DNA from: Marinobacter sp. S6332 | GTDB taxonomy: Bacteria > Pseudomonadota > Gammaproteobacteria > Pseudomonadales > Oleiphilaceae | Reading direction: 5' to 3' | Assembly (NCBI RefSeq): GCF_023016045.1 | Contig: NZ_JALKAP010000012.1 | Location: 1-64,000 of the forward strand | DNA: 64,000 bases | Shown: in pieces, positions 24,753 through 34,914 of the stretch | How positions within the stretch are numbered: the first letter of the stretch is position 1 | Layout of the letters: each line of letters opens with the position of its first letter | Notes under the pieces: model-generated | What the model was told of the DNA's origin: nothing | What the model saw: only the letters and a program-made list of their open reading frames with translations | Database searches by the model: none | Position numbers and translations under genes: made by a program

Positions 24753-25151
24753 ATGGCGATCACTTTTGATAACGCTCTTGGTATTCACCAGCATGCACTG
24801 GAAGCCAGAGTAAAGCGCGCTGAAGTTCTGGCGAGCAATCTGGCCAACGCAGACACGCCGGGTTTTAAAGCCCGGGATCTGGACTTTCAGGCCATGATGC
24901 AAAAGGCGCAGGACAACATGAGTGGTTTTGGCATGGAGAAAACCCACTCCGGCCACATGGATGCCTCTTCTGGTGCCGCAGATTCAGATTTGCTGTACCG
25001 AGTGCCGAACCAGCCGTCTGTGGATGGGAATACAGTTGATGCTCAAGCAGAGCAGACCCGGTTCATGCGTAATGCGATGGATTACCAAGCCAGTTTTCAG
25101 TTTCTAAATGGTAAGTTTACTGGGCTGACCAAAGCCCTGAAAGGCGAGTAA
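24753..25151 (+). CDS. flgB: Flagellar basal-body rod protein FlgB
   Basis: The 132-residue proximal rod subunit starts with the rod-family motif ALEARVKRAEVLASNLANAD, then TPGFKARDLDF. The C-terminus (RFMRNAMDYQASFQFLNGKF) forms the other half of the coiled coil. Its length is normal. It is the first gene of flgBCDE behind the sigma-54 promoter. Confidence 0.97.
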   Translation: MAITFDNALGIHQHALEARVKRAEVLASNLANADTPGFKARDLDFQAMMQKAQDNMSGFGMEKTHSGHMDASSGAADSDLLYRVPNQPSVDGNTVDAQAEQTRFMRNAMDYQASFQFLNGKFTGLTKALKGE

Positions 25152-25185
25152 GCAGCCGTTTCCCGATTAGCGAAGGAGAGACATC

Positions 25186-25635
25186 ATGTCACTTGGCAGC
25201 ATTTTTGATATCGCCGGTTCCGGCATGACAGCGCAATCGCTGCGGCTGAATACTACCGCCTCAAACATTGCAAACGCTGAAACGGCGAGCTCAAGCACGG
25301 ACACCACATACCGCGCACGCAAGCCCGTTTTCTCGGCAATCCAGCAATCCATGATGAACCCAACACAGCAAGGCTTCGGCACAGAAATATCGGACAATGC
25401 CAGCGCGGGAGTTCGTGTAGAAGGCATTGTTGAAAGCGATGCAGAGTTGCAGATGCGCTACGAACCCGATCATCCAGCGGCCAATGAAGACGGCTATGTT
25501 TATTATCCCAATGTAAATGTAGTGGAAGAGATGGCTGACATGATGTCTTCCTCAAGAAGCTTTCAGATGAACGTGGACACTATGAACACGGCCAAATCCA
25601 TGATGCAGCGCATCCTGACACTTGGTCAGCAGTAA
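25186..25635 (+). CDS. flgC: Flagellar basal-body rod protein FlgC
   Basis: The 149-residue rod subunit carries the N-terminal motif FDIAGSGMTAQSLRLNTTAS, NIANAE, and the FlgC-type C-terminus YPNVNVVEEMADMMSSSRSF with MNTAKSMMQRIL. It follows flgB by 34 bases with a good ribosome-binding site (GGAGAG). Confidence 0.97.
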   Translation: MSLGSIFDIAGSGMTAQSLRLNTTASNIANAETASSSTDTTYRARKPVFSAIQQSMMNPTQQGFGTEISDNASAGVRVEGIVESDAELQMRYEPDHPAANEDGYVYYPNVNVVEEMADMMSSSRSFQMNVDTMNTAKSMMQRILTLGQQ

Positions 25636-25653
25636 CGGGGCGGGGTCTGAACC

Positions 25654-26331
25654 ATGAGTGCAATTAACGCAACAGAAGCCTCTGACGTACTGGGGCAATA
25701 CAGAACCCAGCAACAGGACGGCGCTAGCGGCAAAAGTGAGCTTGGCAAGAACGAGTTCATGGAGCTAATGCTGGCACAGCTGAAAAACCAGAACCCTCTG
25801 GAGCCTCAGGATAACGGCGAGTTTATCTCTCAGTTGGCGCAATTCAGTTCGCTGGAAGAAATGCAGAAGCTGTCGGGCACTGTGGATGATGTGGTGGGGC
25901 AGTTCCGCTCCACGCAAGCTCTTCAGGCCTCGGCGATGGTTGGTAAGACGGTTCTTGCGCCTTCTGAGGTTGGCATTCTCGGTGCCGAGGGCGAAATATC
26001 CGGCAATATTGAAGTGCCTGCATCCACCGGTGGAGTGCGCTTGTCTGTAATGAGTCCCGGCGGTGAGTTGGTGCGGCAAATCGATCTAGGTAGCAGTTCA
26101 GCAGGTGTTAAGTCGTTCAACTGGGACGGAAAAGACGGTAACGGCAATAGTTTGCCGGCCGGTCCTTACCGGATTGTGGCTGAGGCTTCCTATCCTGATG
26201 GCAGTGTGCAGCTGCCCACTCTCGTAAGCGCCAATGTAGACAGTGTGTCACTGGGTAAGGGCGGATCCGTTACTTTGAATTTGGCAGGCATGGGTTCCAT
26301 CGCTCTGTCGGACGTTAAACAAATTAATTAA
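25654..26331 (+). CDS. flgD: Flagellar hook-cap assembly protein FlgD
   Basis: FlgD is the scaffold that caps the growing hook. The 225-residue protein has the conserved N-terminal segment KNEFMELMLAQLKNQNPLEP and DNGEFISQLAQFSSLEEMQK. A C-terminal FlgD Ig-like/tudor region follows (FNWDGKDGNGNSLPAGPYRI). Its length and position between flgC and flgE are as expected. Confidence 0.96.
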   Translation: MSAINATEASDVLGQYRTQQQDGASGKSELGKNEFMELMLAQLKNQNPLEPQDNGEFISQLAQFSSLEEMQKLSGTVDDVVGQFRSTQALQASAMVGKTVLAPSEVGILGAEGEISGNIEVPASTGGVRLSVMSPGGELVRQIDLGSSSAGVKSFNWDGKDGNGNSLPAGPYRIVAEASYPDGSVQLPTLVSANVDSVSLGKGGSVTLNLAGMGSIALSDVKQIN

Positions 26332-26357
26332 TACCGGTGTCATACCAGAGGTGATTT

Positions 26358-28259
26358 ATGGCTTTTAATACGGGGCTTAGCGGTTTAAGGGCGGCAGCGG
26401 TAGATCTGGACGTAACCGGCAACAATATTGCCAACGCCAGTACGGTTGGGTTTAAAGGCAGCCGAGTACAGTTCGGTGACCTGTACGCCAGCGGTTTTTT
26501 GAGCGGAGGCTCCAATCCGATTGGCGACGGCGTAAATGTTCAGAACATAGAACAGTCATTCAGTCAGGGAAATGTCAGTTTTACCGATAATGGCTTGGAT
26601 ATGGCCATACAAGGCGACGGTTTCTTTATTTTGAACAACGGCGGCGAAACCCGATATTCACGGGCGGGCCAGTTCACTATTGATAAAGACGGCTTTGTGA
26701 TAAATAACCAATCTATGCGTGTACAGGGCTATACCGCAGATGATGACGGCAACCTTTCTGGTGTTCGTGGGGATCTTGAAATTGCAACCGATAATTTGGC
26801 GCCCCGTCGCACCACGAACTTGAGCTCTGACTTGAACCTCGATTCGCGCGAATCCGTGCTGGAATCTCGGGTGCGCGATTTCGCGCCTTTGGCATTCTCA
26901 ACTATTAATGGTGAAGAATTTGAGGTTGAGTATGCTAATGGAGAGCCCGCAATTCCCATACAGCTATACGACGTAGACAACGGTGGTGCTCAGGTTCCGT
27001 TTACCAGTGCGAGCCAGATTGTAAATAGAATAGACGCTATACCTGGTTTGAGTGCGTCGGCGACGACCACGGCACCGGTACCCATCACTGATGCCGTTGT
27101 CGCAGCACCCGGGTTTACGTTTACCATTGAGATTAACGGTAGCCCACTAAACGTTGACCCCACTAACCTCTCTACTATTCAAGACCTAAGAGATGCAATC
27201 AACCGCTCTGACAACACTTCGATATCGGCTGCGATTGTTGATGATGGTACAGGCACAGATGAATTGAGAATTATCCACAACCAAGGTGAAAACCTTAGTG
27301 TTGTGGTTAACGGCGGAGCTCCTATAACTGCAGAGGGTAGTATTCAAGTCACTGCCGACCGAACCGTTACGGGAATTAACGGAACAGGTGGCCCGAGCAC
27401 GAACCTAGCGGATGAGTTCCCGGTTTCACCTGTCCGAATTACTAATGCATTTAACCCGCTCGATCAGCGAACCTACAACCACGCCACATCCACTTCGATT
27501 TTTGATAGCTTAGGCAATTCCCATGAGCTGACGCAGTTTTTCGTTAAAGCACCGTCCCCAGGGGATGGCGTTGGCGTGAGTGAGTGGTCTGTGTATTTGC
27601 AAATCGACGGCGAGTTGGTTGCAGGGACGGATGTTACCCCTTACACAGCGAGATTTGATCAAGACGGCGTTTTGCAATCTATCGACGGCGATGCGAACGG
27701 TGAGATTTTGATAACCGACTGGGTTCCGAGAGATGCAAATGGCGACCCCAACGGTGCTGACGGTCCACCGCTTCCGGGCGAGACCGTTGTGACGCCTATT
27801 CCAGAGCCACCCACTACGTCAGCTTTTGTGTTGAGTCTTGGGGACACTACCCAATATGGCGCAACCTTCGGCGTGAATGATCAGCGCCAGAATGGCTACA
27901 CCACCGGGCGCTTGTCTGGGCTTGATGTTTCGAATCAAGGGGTGCTTTTTGCCCGGTACACGAATGGCCAGTCCAAAGCCTTGGGGCAGGTTGCCTTGGC
28001 TGCGTTTAATAATACAAACGGTTTGTCGCCTGTGGGAGATACCAGTTGGGTTGAAACCTTTGAGTCCGGGCAGCCGATTATTGGTCAGCCGGATACCGGA
28101 ACTCTTGGCGGAATCAAGTCAAGTTCGGTGGAGGAGTCCAACGTGGATCTTTCCGCCCAACTGGTTAACCTGATCATTGCCCAGCGCAACTATCAGGCTA
28201 ACGCGAAAACCATCGAAACGTCCGATGCGGTCACCCAGACCATCATCAACCTTCGCTAA
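26358..28259 (+). CDS. flgE: Flagellar hook protein FlgE with large central insertion
   Basis: FlgE polymerises into the hook. The N-terminus (FNTGLSGLRAAAVDLDVTGN, NIANASTVGFKGS) and C-terminus (SNVDLSAQLVNLIIAQRNYQ, then TSDAVTQTIINLR) are canonical. At 633 residues it is about 200 longer than typical gammaproteobacterial FlgE. The extra part lies at about residues 165-364 (26850-27450), between LNLDSRE and FNPLDQRTYNHATST. It contains two segments resembling flagellin-IN repeats: one ending VNRIDAIPGLSASATT, the other FTIEINGSPLN, then IQDLRDAINRSDNTSISAAI. It probably forms an extra surface domain. It is the last gene of the first flagellar unit. Confidence 0.95.
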   Translation: MAFNTGLSGLRAAAVDLDVTGNNIANASTVGFKGSRVQFGDLYASGFLSGGSNPIGDGVNVQNIEQSFSQGNVSFTDNGLDMAIQGDGFFILNNGGETRYSRAGQFTIDKDGFVINNQSMRVQGYTADDDGNLSGVRGDLEIATDNLAPRRTTNLSSDLNLDSRESVLESRVRDFAPLAFSTINGEEFEVEYANGEPAIPIQLYDVDNGGAQVPFTSASQIVNRIDAIPGLSASATTTAPVPITDAVVAAPGFTFTIEINGSPLNVDPTNLSTIQDLRDAINRSDNTSISAAIVDDGTGTDELRIIHNQGENLSVVVNGGAPITAEGSIQVTADRTVTGINGTGGPSTNLADEFPVSPVRITNAFNPLDQRTYNHATSTSIFDSLGNSHELTQFFVKAPSPGDGVGVSEWSVYLQIDGELVAGTDVTPYTARFDQDGVLQSIDGDANGEILITDWVPRDANGDPNGADGPPLPGETVVTPIPEPPTTSAFVLSLGDTTQYGATFGVNDQRQNGYTTGRLSGLDVSNQGVLFARYTNGQSKALGQVALAAFNNTNGLSPVGDTSWVETFESGQPIIGQPDTGTLGGIKSSSVEESNVDLSAQLVNLIIAQRNYQANAKTIETSDAVTQTIINLR

Positions 28260-28276
28260 ATGGCTTTAGTGTGACT

Positions 28277-28294
28277 TTGGCATGACTCCTGCTT
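28277..28294 (+). promoter_or_regulatory. Sigma-54 promoter of flgFGHIJKL
   Basis: TTGGCATGACTCCTGCTT has GG at 28279-28280 and GC at 28291-28292 with ten bases between, the sigma-54 spacing. It lies in the 86-base gap between flgE and flgF, 52 bases before the flgF start. Confidence 0.85.
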
Positions 28295-28345
28295 GAACTA
28301 TGGAAGAGCACTGGAAACAGTCAAAATTCCGGCAGGAGTTTTCCC

Positions 28346-29098
28346 ATGGACAAAGCACTTTATATAGGTATGTCGGGCGCCAAGCAGAATATGCTGTCGC
28401 AGCGCGCCCATGCCAACAATCTGGCTAACGTAAACACCACAGGCTTCAAAAAGGACTTTGCCCAAGCCCGCAGCATGCCTGTGTTCGGCGAGCACCATCC
28501 TACCCGTGCCTACGCCATGTCAGAGCGTCCCGGAACTGATCTCTCCGCAGGGGCATTGATGCAAACCGGCCGGAAGATGGACGTCGCATTAGAAGGCGAC
28601 GGCTGGCTGGCTATTCAGAACAATCTTGGCGAAGAAGTATTTACCCGCTCCGGAAGCATGCAAATTGATGTGAATGGTTTGATGCGCCTTGCCAGTGGCG
28701 AAATGGTGTTGGGCAATGGCGGCCCGGTTGCGCTTCCCCCCTTTGATAACCTCCAGATTGGTGCCGATGGCACTGTCTCTATTGTTCCTGCTGGCGGCCC
28801 GCCAGACCAGTTAGTGGAAGTGGATCGGCTGAAGCTGGTGAACCCGCCGCCGGAAGTGCTTGAGAAAGGTTTGGACGGCTTTATTCGCCGCAAGCCCGAT
28901 CAGGCTATCGACGGCGGAGAGCCAGTAGATGCTGCCTTGCGCGTGGCTTCCGGCTTCCTTGAAAGCTCGAACGTAAATGCTGTGGAGGAGATGGTGTCCA
29001 ACCTTCAACTCTCCCGCCAGTACGAGATGCAGGTGAAGGTGATGCGCACGGCAAACGAGAATTCCGAAGCGGCGGCACGGCTGTTGCAGAACCTCTGA
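28346..29098 (+). CDS. flgF: Flagellar basal-body rod protein FlgF
   Basis: The 250-residue proximal rod subunit has the N-terminal motif LYIGMSGAKQNMLSQRAHAN, NLANVNTTGFKKD, and the C-terminus ESSNVNAVEEMVSNLQLSRQ. The segment MDVALEGDGWLAIQ is typical of FlgF/FlgG. It opens the second flagellar unit behind its own sigma-54 promoter. Confidence 0.96.
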   Translation: MDKALYIGMSGAKQNMLSQRAHANNLANVNTTGFKKDFAQARSMPVFGEHHPTRAYAMSERPGTDLSAGALMQTGRKMDVALEGDGWLAIQNNLGEEVFTRSGSMQIDVNGLMRLASGEMVLGNGGPVALPPFDNLQIGADGTVSIVPAGGPPDQLVEVDRLKLVNPPPEVLEKGLDGFIRRKPDQAIDGGEPVDAALRVASGFLESSNVNAVEEMVSNLQLSRQYEMQVKVMRTANENSEAAARLLQNL

Positions 29099-29178
29099 TA
29101 ACTATTGAAAACAAAGCCGACCAGGCTATAAGCGGCAAACATTCGCCGCTCGCAAGGTAACGGCAAGGAGTAATAACG

Positions 29179-29967
29179 ATGCATCCGGCACTTTGGGTAA
29201 GTAAAACAGGGCTTAGCGCTCAGGACACCAATATGTCCACCATCTCGAACAACTTGGCCAACGTGAATACCACAGGCTTTAAGCGGGATCGGGCGGTGTT
29301 TCAGGACTTGCTGTACCAAATCAACCGGCAGCCTGGCGGTTTGAACACACAAAACTCCGAACTACCTTCCGGTCTGCAGTTAGGTACCGGTGTACGTGTG
29401 GTCGGCACAGCGAAGCAGTTTGGTCAGGGCAATCTACAGATTACCGAGCAGCCCCTTGATTTAGCGGTTAGTGGTCGCGGCTTTCTGCAGGTGCAGCTCC
29501 CGGACGGGCAGACCGCCTACACGAGAGACGGTCAGTTCCAGCTCAACGCTAACGGCGATGTTGTTACACCCGATGGTTATGCACTCCAGCCAAACATCAA
29601 TATCCCAGAGAACGCCACGAGCGTGACCATCGGCAAGGACGGTACAGTCTCTGCCATTACTGACGATCAGGCAGCTCCCGTAGTTCTGGGCCAGATTACT
29701 CTGGTGGACTTCATTAATCCTCAGGGCTTACAGGCCATAGGCAACAACCTGTTTAAAGAAACCAATGCCAGTGGTGATCCGGCTGAGGGTGAGCCAGGAC
29801 TGGCTGGGTTGGGTTCGCTGGAGCAAGGCATGATCGAGTCATCCAACGTAGAAGTGGTTGAAGAGCTGGTGAATATGATTACCACCCAGCGCGCTTACGA
29901 GATGAACTCGAAAGTGGTTTCTACCACCGACCAAATGCTCCAGTTTATTACGCAGAATATCGGCTAA
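29179..29967 (+). CDS. flgG: Flagellar distal rod protein FlgG
   Basis: FlgG forms the distal rod. The 262-residue product starts MHPALWVSKTGLSAQDTNMS, then ISNNLANVNTTGFKRDRAVF, as in FlgG of other bacteria. The C-terminus has SSNVEVVEELVNMITTQRAY. Length 262 is normal. It lies 80 bases after flgF, with AAGGAG upstream. Confidence 0.97.
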   Translation: MHPALWVSKTGLSAQDTNMSTISNNLANVNTTGFKRDRAVFQDLLYQINRQPGGLNTQNSELPSGLQLGTGVRVVGTAKQFGQGNLQITEQPLDLAVSGRGFLQVQLPDGQTAYTRDGQFQLNANGDVVTPDGYALQPNINIPENATSVTIGKDGTVSAITDDQAAPVVLGQITLVDFINPQGLQAIGNNLFKETNASGDPAEGEPGLAGLGSLEQGMIESSNVEVVEELVNMITTQRAYEMNSKVVSTTDQMLQFITQNIG

Positions 29968-30027
29968 CCCTATGAAGTTATGGGGTTTGTAATTGTGCGT
30001 GAGAGTAAAAATGTGAGGGGAGAACTC

Positions 30028-30729
30028 ATGAAACCGACTACATCAACGTGGTTGACCAGATCGACAGGAACTCTTCTGTTGGTTTGGTTGCTGGTCCTGC
30101 TACAGGGATGTACGGCCATGAGCCGGCCTCGGGCCGAGCCTAACGATCCGGCATACGCCCCCGTTCGCGCTCAGGCAATGATGCAGCGTGATCCGGAATC
30201 TGGCGCTATTTACCAAAGTTCGCGCAACTATAATTTTTACGGCGATACAGTGGCTCTCAATATTGGTGATGTATTAACCGTCACTCTTAATGAATCCACC
30301 CGCGCCAGCAAAAATGCAGAAACCAAGATCAACAAAGACAGTGATATCTCAATGCCGGAACCCAATATTCTGGGTAAGGGTAATTTTGGCATCGCAACGT
30401 CCATCAAAAGTGAAAGGGACTTCCAAGGTAAAGCCGAAGCAGATCAGAGCAACAGTCTGGCGGGCAGCATCACCGTAACGGTGACAGAGGTTTTGCCAAA
30501 CGGCGTACTAAAAGTCCGTGGCGAGAAGTGGATATCACTGACCAACGGCGACGAATATGTGCGGTTGACAGGCCTTGTGCGCCCTCAGGATATCGACCCG
30601 GGCAATGTTGTCGCTTCCAGTCGCATAGCCGATGCGCGCATAGCCTACGGCGGCACAGGTGATTTTGATCAGGCGAATCAAATGGGCTGGTTGGCCCGCT
30701 TCTTTAACAGCGAGTGGTGGCCCCTATGA
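30028..30729 (+). CDS. flgH: Flagellar L-ring lipoprotein FlgH
   Basis: FlgH forms the outer-membrane L ring. The 233-residue precursor has a signal peptide ([14 protein letters not shown]) with lipobox LLQGC, and the family blocks [20 protein letters not shown] and [20 protein letters not shown]. The start chosen is the ATG at 30028, preceded by GGGGAG at a five-base spacing; the frame is open 16 codons further upstream but lacks a site. It overlaps flgI by four bases. Confidence 0.95.
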   Translation: MKPTTSTWLTRSTGTLLLVWLLVLLQGCTAMSRPRAEPNDPAYAPVRAQAMMQRDPESGAIYQSSRNYNFYGDTVALNIGDVLTVTLNESTRASKNAETKINKDSDISMPEPNILGKGNFGIATSIKSERDFQGKAEADQSNSLAGSITVTVTEVLPNGVLKVRGEKWISLTNGDEYVRLTGLVRPQDIDPGNVVASSRIADARIAYGGTGDFDQANQMGWLARFFNSEWWPL

Positions 30730-31823
30730 CTATACGCCGATGCGTAGTGTTTTCGCTGATACTTGCTGTAATGGCGGCACCTGTAATGGCTGATCGCTTA
30801 AAGGATCTGGCGCGGATCAAAGGCGTGCGTAATAACCAGCTTGTGGGTTATGGCTTGGTGGTTGGTCTGGATGGAACAGGCGATAAAGCCCCGTTCACCA
30901 ACCAAACCTTCCGCAACATGATGAACCAGTTCGGGATCACGTTACCAGAGGGCGTTAATCCGAATCTGGCGAACGTAGCGGCGGTAACTGTGAGCGCGAA
31001 CTTGCCGCCGTTTGCCAAAGCCGGGCAGGAAATAGATATTACCGTATCGTCTATTGGCAACTCAGACAGCCTAAGAGGCGGCACCTTACTGATGTCTCCA
31101 CTTAAGGGTGCAGACGGCAACGTGTACGCAATGGCGCAGGGCAGCCTTGTTGTGGGTGGGTTCGGTGCCGAGGGTCAAGACGGCTCGCGCATAACTGTAA
31201 ACGTGCCCAGTGTTGGCCGTATTCCAAACGGTGCAACCATTGAACGCGAAATCGTGTCCCCCTTTACTCAGGGCGACACGATTACGTTTCACTTGATGCG
31301 CCCGGACTTCACAACCGCGCGTCGAGTTGTAGAGGTCGTCAATGAGAGTTTGGGCCCGGATATGGCCTATGCCCACGATGCGACATCGATCTCCGTGCGC
31401 GCGCCTCGCGATCCCTCTCAGCGAGTTAGCTTTCTTTCCATTTTGGAAAACCTGGAAGTAGATCCCGCAGAAGATGCAGCAAAAGTTGTTATTAATAGCC
31501 GTACCGGAACGATTGTTGTGGGGCAGAACGTGAGAGTAAATCCTGCGGCGGTTACTCATGGCAATCTCACCGTTACCATCCAGGAAAACCCAGAAGTTCA
31601 GCAGCCCAACCCCTTTGCCGCAGGCACAACCGCGATCGAACAAGATACCCAGATTGCGATTACCGAGGACCCGGCGCGCATGTTCAAGTTTGGACCGGCA
31701 GTTACCCTGAATGAGATCGTTCAGGCCGTGAACCAAGTAGGTGCTGCACCGGGGGATGTTATGGCTGTGTTGGAAGCACTCAAACAGGCTGGCGCACTTC
31801 GCGCTGAGCTTATTGTTATCTAG
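30726..31823 (+). CDS. flgI: Flagellar P-ring protein FlgI
   Basis: FlgI forms the periplasmic P ring around the rod. The 365-residue precursor has a cleavable signal ([13 protein letters not shown]) before [20 protein letters not shown], which is highly conserved in FlgI. The C-terminus [20 protein letters not shown] is also canonical. The ATG at 30726 overlaps the flgH stop (ATGA). Another ATG 12 bases upstream would add four residues. Confidence 0.96.
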   Translation: MTIRRCVVFSLILAVMAAPVMADRLKDLARIKGVRNNQLVGYGLVVGLDGTGDKAPFTNQTFRNMMNQFGITLPEGVNPNLANVAAVTVSANLPPFAKAGQEIDITVSSIGNSDSLRGGTLLMSPLKGADGNVYAMAQGSLVVGGFGAEGQDGSRITVNVPSVGRIPNGATIEREIVSPFTQGDTITFHLMRPDFTTARRVVEVVNESLGPDMAYAHDATSISVRAPRDPSQRVSFLSILENLEVDPAEDAAKVVINSRTGTIVVGQNVRVNPAAVTHGNLTVTIQENPEVQQPNPFAAGTTAIEQDTQIAITEDPARMFKFGPAVTLNEIVQAVNQVGAAPGDVMAVLEALKQAGALRAELIVI

Positions 31824-31831
31824 GTGATGTG

Positions 31832-32848
31832 ATGCAGGACTATCAGCTTCAACAAGCCAGAGTCTACACCGATTTCAGCGGCCTGAATGCGCTTAAGCAC
31901 AGCGCGGGGGACGACAAGCTGACAGCGCTGAAGGAAGTGGCACGCCAGTTTGAAAGTATTTTTCTGTCTGAAATGCTGAAGTCCATGCGTAAAGCTGGAG
32001 ACGTGTTTGCTGAAGGTAATTACCTAAACAGTAACCAATCCGAGATGTATCGCGACATGTTTGATAGCCAGCTGAGCCTTACCATGGCTGGCGGGCAGGG
32101 CACAGGCCTTGCCGATGCTCTGGTACGTCAATTGGGTAAAAATATTCCGGGCATAGATCAGGGCGGTAACCCCTTGGCTTCCCATAAAAAGGCCCTTACG
32201 GATTATGAGCGCAGTTTGCCGCCTATGTCGCCGCACTTGCCACAAAGGGTTGATGAGGTAGTCGAGGTGGTGGCGAATAAAACAGTAGCGCCTGCTACTG
32301 ACACTCCTGAGTTACCTGAGCAGTTCGAGTCGCCAGAGCAGTTTGTAAGCGCACTCTTGCCAGTTGCCGAAAAAATCGCTGCAGATACTGGAATCAATCC
32401 GAAGCTGATGGTTGCGCAGGCGGCACTGGAGACAGGCTGGGGGCGCCACATGATAAAGGGCGATGCCCGCGAGCCGAGCTATAACCTATTCGGCATCAAA
32501 GCCGACAGCCGATGGCAGGGTGATTCGGTGACCATAACTACCACGGAATTTCGTGAGGGGGTGCCCATGAAAGAACGTGCGAATTTTCGGGCCTATCCGG
32601 ATTACGAGTCCAGCTTTCGTGATTACGTGGCATTTCTGGAATCTAACCCTCGCTACCGAGATGTACTGGCTAGTGCGGATCAACCCGATGTATTTGCCAG
32701 AAAGCTGCAGGAAGCTGGCTATGCCACCGACCCGCAGTATGGAGACAAGATCAACAGAATTATGAACCGTGATTCTCTGATGACACTTTCCATGGGCAGC
32801 GACTCTATGGGTAATAAGGCCTTGAATGGCGGGGCAGAGGAGCAATAG
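31832..32848 (+). CDS. flgJ: Flagellar rod-assembly muramidase FlgJ
   Basis: FlgJ is a two-domain protein of 338 residues. The N-terminal half caps the growing rod (VARQFESIFLSEMLKSMRKA, then SEMYRDMFDSQLSLTMAGGQ). The C-terminal half is a glucosaminidase (MVAQAALETGWGRHMIKG, then YNLFGIKADSRWQGDSV, then FRAYPDYESSFRDYVAFL) that opens the peptidoglycan for rod passage. The catalytic Glu in ALETGWG is present. The ATG at 31832 is used; a GTG three bases upstream is in frame. Confidence 0.95.
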   Translation: MQDYQLQQARVYTDFSGLNALKHSAGDDKLTALKEVARQFESIFLSEMLKSMRKAGDVFAEGNYLNSNQSEMYRDMFDSQLSLTMAGGQGTGLADALVRQLGKNIPGIDQGGNPLASHKKALTDYERSLPPMSPHLPQRVDEVVEVVANKTVAPATDTPELPEQFESPEQFVSALLPVAEKIAADTGINPKLMVAQAALETGWGRHMIKGDAREPSYNLFGIKADSRWQGDSVTITTTEFREGVPMKERANFRAYPDYESSFRDYVAFLESNPRYRDVLASADQPDVFARKLQEAGYATDPQYGDKINRIMNRDSLMTLSMGSDSMGNKALNGGAEEQ

Positions 32849-32850
32849 TT

Positions 32851-34896
32851 ATGGCGGGACTGATTGGTATTGGCCTAACCGGTATCCTTGGCCACCAGAG
32901 TGCTCTGAACACTACGGGCAACAATATCACTAACGCTAACACGCCTGGCTACAGCCGTCAGGAGGTGATATTTGAAACCCAGCAGGGACAACGCACGGGT
33001 GCCGGTACAATTGGCAAAGGCGTCAGTGTTGTCGATATTCGTCGATTGGCGAATGAGTTTTTGGTTCAGCAGGTTCGAGAAGACAGCACCCTGACCGGAG
33101 AGCAGCAAGCGTTAAACAATGAGCTAAGCCGACTGGATAATTTGCTCGGTGGCGAGACCACTGGCCTAAACAATGCTCTGAATAATTTCTTCGCAAGCCT
33201 TCAGAACGCCGCAGAAGACCCAACGTCTTTGCCACAGCGCCAATTAGTGCTGAGCGAGGCCCAGCAAGTGGTTAATCGTTTTCAAGCGCTGAGTCAGGAG
33301 TTTATCCAGCAGCGGGAATCGGTGAAAACGCAAATGCAGCAAGGCGTTAAGGACGTTAACACCTTGCTAAACAGTATAGCCGATCTCAATTTGGCTATTT
33401 CGGAATCTCCGGGTTTGGCGCAGGGCAGAATGCCAAATGAACTGTTGGATCAACGGGACGAAAAGTTACGCCAGCTCTCGGAGTTGGTCAATATTCGGGT
33501 AACGGATACCGAGGGGAGTCAGGTAAACGTATCGTTGTCCAACGGATTGTCCCTTGTGATTGGAAATAACGCTGCGAAGCTTGATACACAGCGCAGCGCA
33601 GAAGACCCTTCGCGATTGGAGTTCAACCTTACCAACGGCGGCCGCATTCTCAACATTGACGAGCAAATCACTGGCGGAAAACTAGGTGGTTTGAGGCGCT
33701 TTGACAGCGAGGCACTGAAACCTGCTTTTGATGAGTTGGGCCGGATCGCCATAGGGCTCGCGTCCAGCTTAAATCATCAGCACGAAATTGGAATGGACCT
33801 TGAGGGTGACCTCGGAGGGCTGTTTTTCAACGATGTTAATGCTCTTGCCACCCAGAGAAGCCGCGTTGTGGCCAACGCCAACAATCTTGCGCCAAATAAC
33901 GGCCAGTTGGCGGTTGAGATTACCGATAGCAGCGAGTTGCCTGCTGGAAGCTGGACCTTGCAGTTCAGCGGAGATGGACGCAACTTTGAGCTTATAGATA
34001 AGGCATCCGGAAAAGTGGTCAATCAGGGTCGGTTGCCGGACCCTGTGCAATCTGAAGTCACGATGCCCGGCTTTAATATTCGTGTTGAGGGAGGCACCTT
34101 CAATGCTGGCGACAAGTACCTAATTCAGCCCAGCCGCAATGCGGCAGAGTCCATTGGCTTGCAGGTGAGCCGGGAAGAGGACTTGGCGTTTGCGAGCCCG
34201 ATACGAGCCACTACTGGTGATCAGAACATTGGAACCGGTCAAATCGACCAGGGCACTATGCTGAACGTGCGCAACCCGTTTACCGGCTCGCTGTTGCCGG
34301 GATTTCAGACGGCAGGGGAGCTGACGAATGGGCCTTTGACCATTACTTTTGCGCCTGACCCAGGCGATCCTACAGCTCTGGTATTTACGGTAACCGGGCC
34401 ACCACCAGCCAACACAGTTATTGGTACGCCCAATCAGGCTTACGATCCTGGAATAATAAATACTGTGTTTAGTGGTGATCCGGCAGACGGAGCTGACTAT
34501 CAGGGATTTCAATTCAAACTGACAGGCAAGCCCGCAGCCGGAGATACGTTTGAGATTGCTTACAACAGCAACGGCGTTTCAGATAATCGCAATGCCGAAT
34601 TGTTGGCTGCCCTTGGCACTGCCAATATACTGAACGGCAAGAGTCAGAACTTTACCGAGGGCTACGCCGGATTGGTAGAAGACATCGGCGTAAAGACTCG
34701 CCAGAGTCAGTTTGATTTGGAGGCCGGAAAGACCCTGTTGGAGCAATCGACGGCTCAAAGGGAGTCAGTTTCAGGGGTTAATCTTGATGAAGAAGCGGGC
34801 AGGCTTATTCAGTATCAGGCTGCCTATAACGCCTCGGCACAGGTCATTTCGGTAGCCCAGGATTTGTTCAACACGTTGCTGCAGACGTTCCGGTAA
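32851..34896 (+). CDS. flgK: Flagellar hook-filament junction protein FlgK (HAP1)
   Basis: FlgK joins hook and filament. The 681-residue protein has the N-terminal motif LTGILGHQSALNTTGNNITN, ANTPGYSRQ, and the C-terminal SGVNLDEEAGRLIQYQAAYN, ASAQVISVAQDLFNTLLQTF. It is longer than E. coli FlgK (about 547) but similar to the long forms in Pseudomonas. The extra length is in the variable middle. It starts two bases after flgJ. Confidence 0.96.
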   Translation: MAGLIGIGLTGILGHQSALNTTGNNITNANTPGYSRQEVIFETQQGQRTGAGTIGKGVSVVDIRRLANEFLVQQVREDSTLTGEQQALNNELSRLDNLLGGETTGLNNALNNFFASLQNAAEDPTSLPQRQLVLSEAQQVVNRFQALSQEFIQQRESVKTQMQQGVKDVNTLLNSIADLNLAISESPGLAQGRMPNELLDQRDEKLRQLSELVNIRVTDTEGSQVNVSLSNGLSLVIGNNAAKLDTQRSAEDPSRLEFNLTNGGRILNIDEQITGGKLGGLRRFDSEALKPAFDELGRIAIGLASSLNHQHEIGMDLEGDLGGLFFNDVNALATQRSRVVANANNLAPNNGQLAVEITDSSELPAGSWTLQFSGDGRNFELIDKASGKVVNQGRLPDPVQSEVTMPGFNIRVEGGTFNAGDKYLIQPSRNAAESIGLQVSREEDLAFASPIRATTGDQNIGTGQIDQGTMLNVRNPFTGSLLPGFQTAGELTNGPLTITFAPDPGDPTALVFTVTGPPPANTVIGTPNQAYDPGIINTVFSGDPADGADYQGFQFKLTGKPAAGDTFEIAYNSNGVSDNRNAELLAALGTANILNGKSQNFTEGYAGLVEDIGVKTRQSQFDLEAGKTLLEQSTAQRESVSGVNLDEEAGRLIQYQAAYNASAQVISVAQDLFNTLLQTFR

Positions 34897-34914
34897 AAGA
34901 CGAGGTGATGTGAC

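Noticed and set aside
31086..31736. 216-codon minus-strand open frame inside flgI
   Set aside because: FlgI on the plus strand is a full-length, well-conserved protein. The antisense frame has no ribosome-binding site or known motif.
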